This document shows positions 63,222 to 64,000 of a stretch of DNA of 64,000 bases, in pieces. The position numbers and the translations under genes are program-made. The DNA is from Thermobifida cellulosilytica TB100 (GTDB lineage Bacteria; Actinomycetota; Actinomycetes; Streptosporangiales; Streptosporangiaceae), in assembly GCF_001517975.1 (NCBI RefSeq), contig NZ_KQ950180.1, positions 841,314-905,313 of the forward strand. The letters are read 5' to 3'. The notes below the pieces were generated by a model. It saw nothing but the letters and a program-made list of their open reading frames with translations. It was not told the DNA's origin and made no database searches. Numbering within the stretch: position 1 is the first letter of the stretch; every line of letters begins with the position of its first letter.

Positions 63222-64000
63222 TCACTGGTCCGGCCGGGGCGCCCACTGTTGTTCTTCCGGGACCGTCGGCAGGCGCATGCCGATGACCGCGCCGCCGCCT
63301 TCCCGGTTGTAGGCGAAGACCGTCCCCCCGTGGGCCGCTGCGATGTCGTGGACCATGGACAGGCCCAGGCCGGAGCCGGGCAGGCCGCGGGCGGACGGGG
63401 AGCGGTAGAAGCGTTCGAAGATGTGCGCCAGCTCGGCCTCCGCGATGCCGGGGCCGCGGTCGCGGACCTCCACCACGCCGTCACGGATGTGGATCTCGAT
63501 GGGGGCGGTGCCCTGCGGGTCGAACTTCGCGGCGTTCTCCACCGGGTTGGACAGGGCGCGCTCCAGCGCTCCCGGCCGTCCCATCACCGCGCTGCTGTCG
63601 GCGTCCACGACGATCTCGCGGCCGGTGCGGCGGCGGGCGCGCGCCGCGACCCGCTCGGCGACCTCGCGCAGCACCACCTCCTGCACGGGCTCGTCCTGGT
63701 AGGTCTCGGTGGCCAGGCCGACCAGCTCGTTGACCAGGTCGGTGAGCTCCCGGGTCTCCCCCTGGAGGTCGTCGACGAGCCGCCGCTGCGCCTCCGGGGA
63801 GAGCCGGTCGAACCGCTTCATCACGCTGACGTTGGTGCGCAGACTGGTCAGCGGGGTGCGCAGTTCGTGCGAGGCGTTCTGCACCAGCCGCCGCTGCTCC
63901 TCCTTGGCGGCGGCGAGGCGGCCCAGCATCTCGTTGAACGCGACGCCGAGGCGGCCCACCTCGTCCCGGCCGCCGTTGCCGCCGTCGGACACGGCCCGGT
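63222..64000 (-). CDS. Two-component sensor histidine kinase, MprB-like (5' end outside the window)
   Basis: The C-terminal part of a kinase of the actinobacterial MprB group; the start lies beyond the window edge. Visible are the end of a HAMP domain (RDEVGRLGVAFNEMLGRL), HisKA with phospho-acceptor His in QNASHELRTPLTSLR, the N box NPVENAAKF, the D box DRGPGI, FERFYRS and GSGLGLSMV. The long HisKA loop MKRFDRLSPEAQRRLVDDL is typical of MprB. The response regulator is expected upstream. Confidence 0.92.
   Translation of the reverse strand, partial: RAVSDGGNGGRDEVGRLGVAFNEMLGRLAAAKEEQRRLVQNASHELRTPLTSLRTNVSVMKRFDRLSPEAQRRLVDDLQGETRELTDLVNELVGLATETYQDEPVQEVVLREVAERVAARARRRTGREIVVDADSSAVMGRPGALERALSNPVENAAKFDPQGTAPIEIHIRDGVVEVRDRGPGIAEAELAHIFERFYRSPSARGLPGSGLGLSMVHDIAAAHGGTVFAYNREGGGAVIGMRLPTVPEEQQWAPRPDQ

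Noticed and set aside
62558..63286. 242-residue plus-strand frame, and a 286-residue minus-strand frame over the same region
   Set aside because: They span the solo CRISPR repeat and the leader relic; similar peptides at 58.5-59.0 kb come from the inverted copy of that non-coding sequence, not from a protein family.

Overview
The window is very GC-rich, with GTG, TTG and probably CTG starts, actinobacterial gene families (GlpR/SepX, WXG100, DUF397, FmdB with a Ser-rich tail, Pmt-type O-mannosyltransferase) and actinobacterial type I-E CRISPR repeats. This points to a filamentous actinomycete, probably Nocardiopsidaceae (Thermobifida/Nocardiopsis-like). The family and genus assignment is inference from gene content only.

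Layout. (1) 0.3-6 kb: protein O-mannosyltransferase, cold-shock protein, voltage-gated-type cation channel, PAP2 phosphatase, TatB and small membrane or secreted proteins. (2) 6.5-12.5 kb: tRNA-Ala(CGC), then a leftward galU-moeA(glp)-moaC-mogA-rimJ-glpR/sepX block linking molybdenum cofactor genes and a gephyrin-like protein to a division-associated membrane protein, with a divergent 5-formyl-THF cyclo-ligase. (3) 12.7-20.2 kb: FmdB zinc ribbon, DUF1540 protein, SAF/CpaB-like protein, MscL with a zinc-ribbon tail, coiled-coil M15 peptidase, tRNA-Arg(CCT), MFS transporter, O6-methylguanine methyltransferase, PemK/MazF-like protein and a frameshifted membrane protein. (4) 20.4-35.4 kb: an accessory type VII-secretion-like surface island. 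It holds a degenerate alkylsulfatase remnant, two large DPETG-repeat proteins, a YbaB/EbfC-like protein, a WXG100-like protein, a membrane-anchored extracellular protein, a beta-helix/double-AAA (EccA-like) ATPase, a DUF11-type surface protein, an LPXTG protein and a membrane beta-propeller protein. No EccB/C/D/E or mycosin gene is in the window. (5) 36-48 kb: housekeeping and stress genes (SDR, quinone oxidoreductase, release factor 3, DODA dioxygenase, two HtrA-like proteases, universal stress protein, sulfurtransferase, DMT permease). (6) 48.2-55.4 kb: a MarR regulator divergent from a complete mnhA(B)CDEFG Mrp antiporter operon. (7) 55.4-59.0 kb: two CRISPR arrays of different repeat families (12 and 33 repeats), both inferred to be transcribed leftward, with no cas genes nearby. 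(8) 59.0-62.6 kb: a small regulatory cassette (ATPase-fold proteins, GntR/UTRA regulator, DUF397, orphans) bounded by two inverted 'CRISPR leader plus one repeat' relics. (9) 63.2 kb to the end: a truncated MprB-like sensor kinase.

The most unusual material is the type VII-like island with the beta-helix/EccA fusion, and the CRISPR region with inverted leader-plus-solo-repeat relics, a duplicated spacer and several spacers that are perfect hairpins. Several frameshifts cluster in 19.6-24.0 kb, two of them in poly-C runs. They mean either real gene decay or homopolymer sequencing error.
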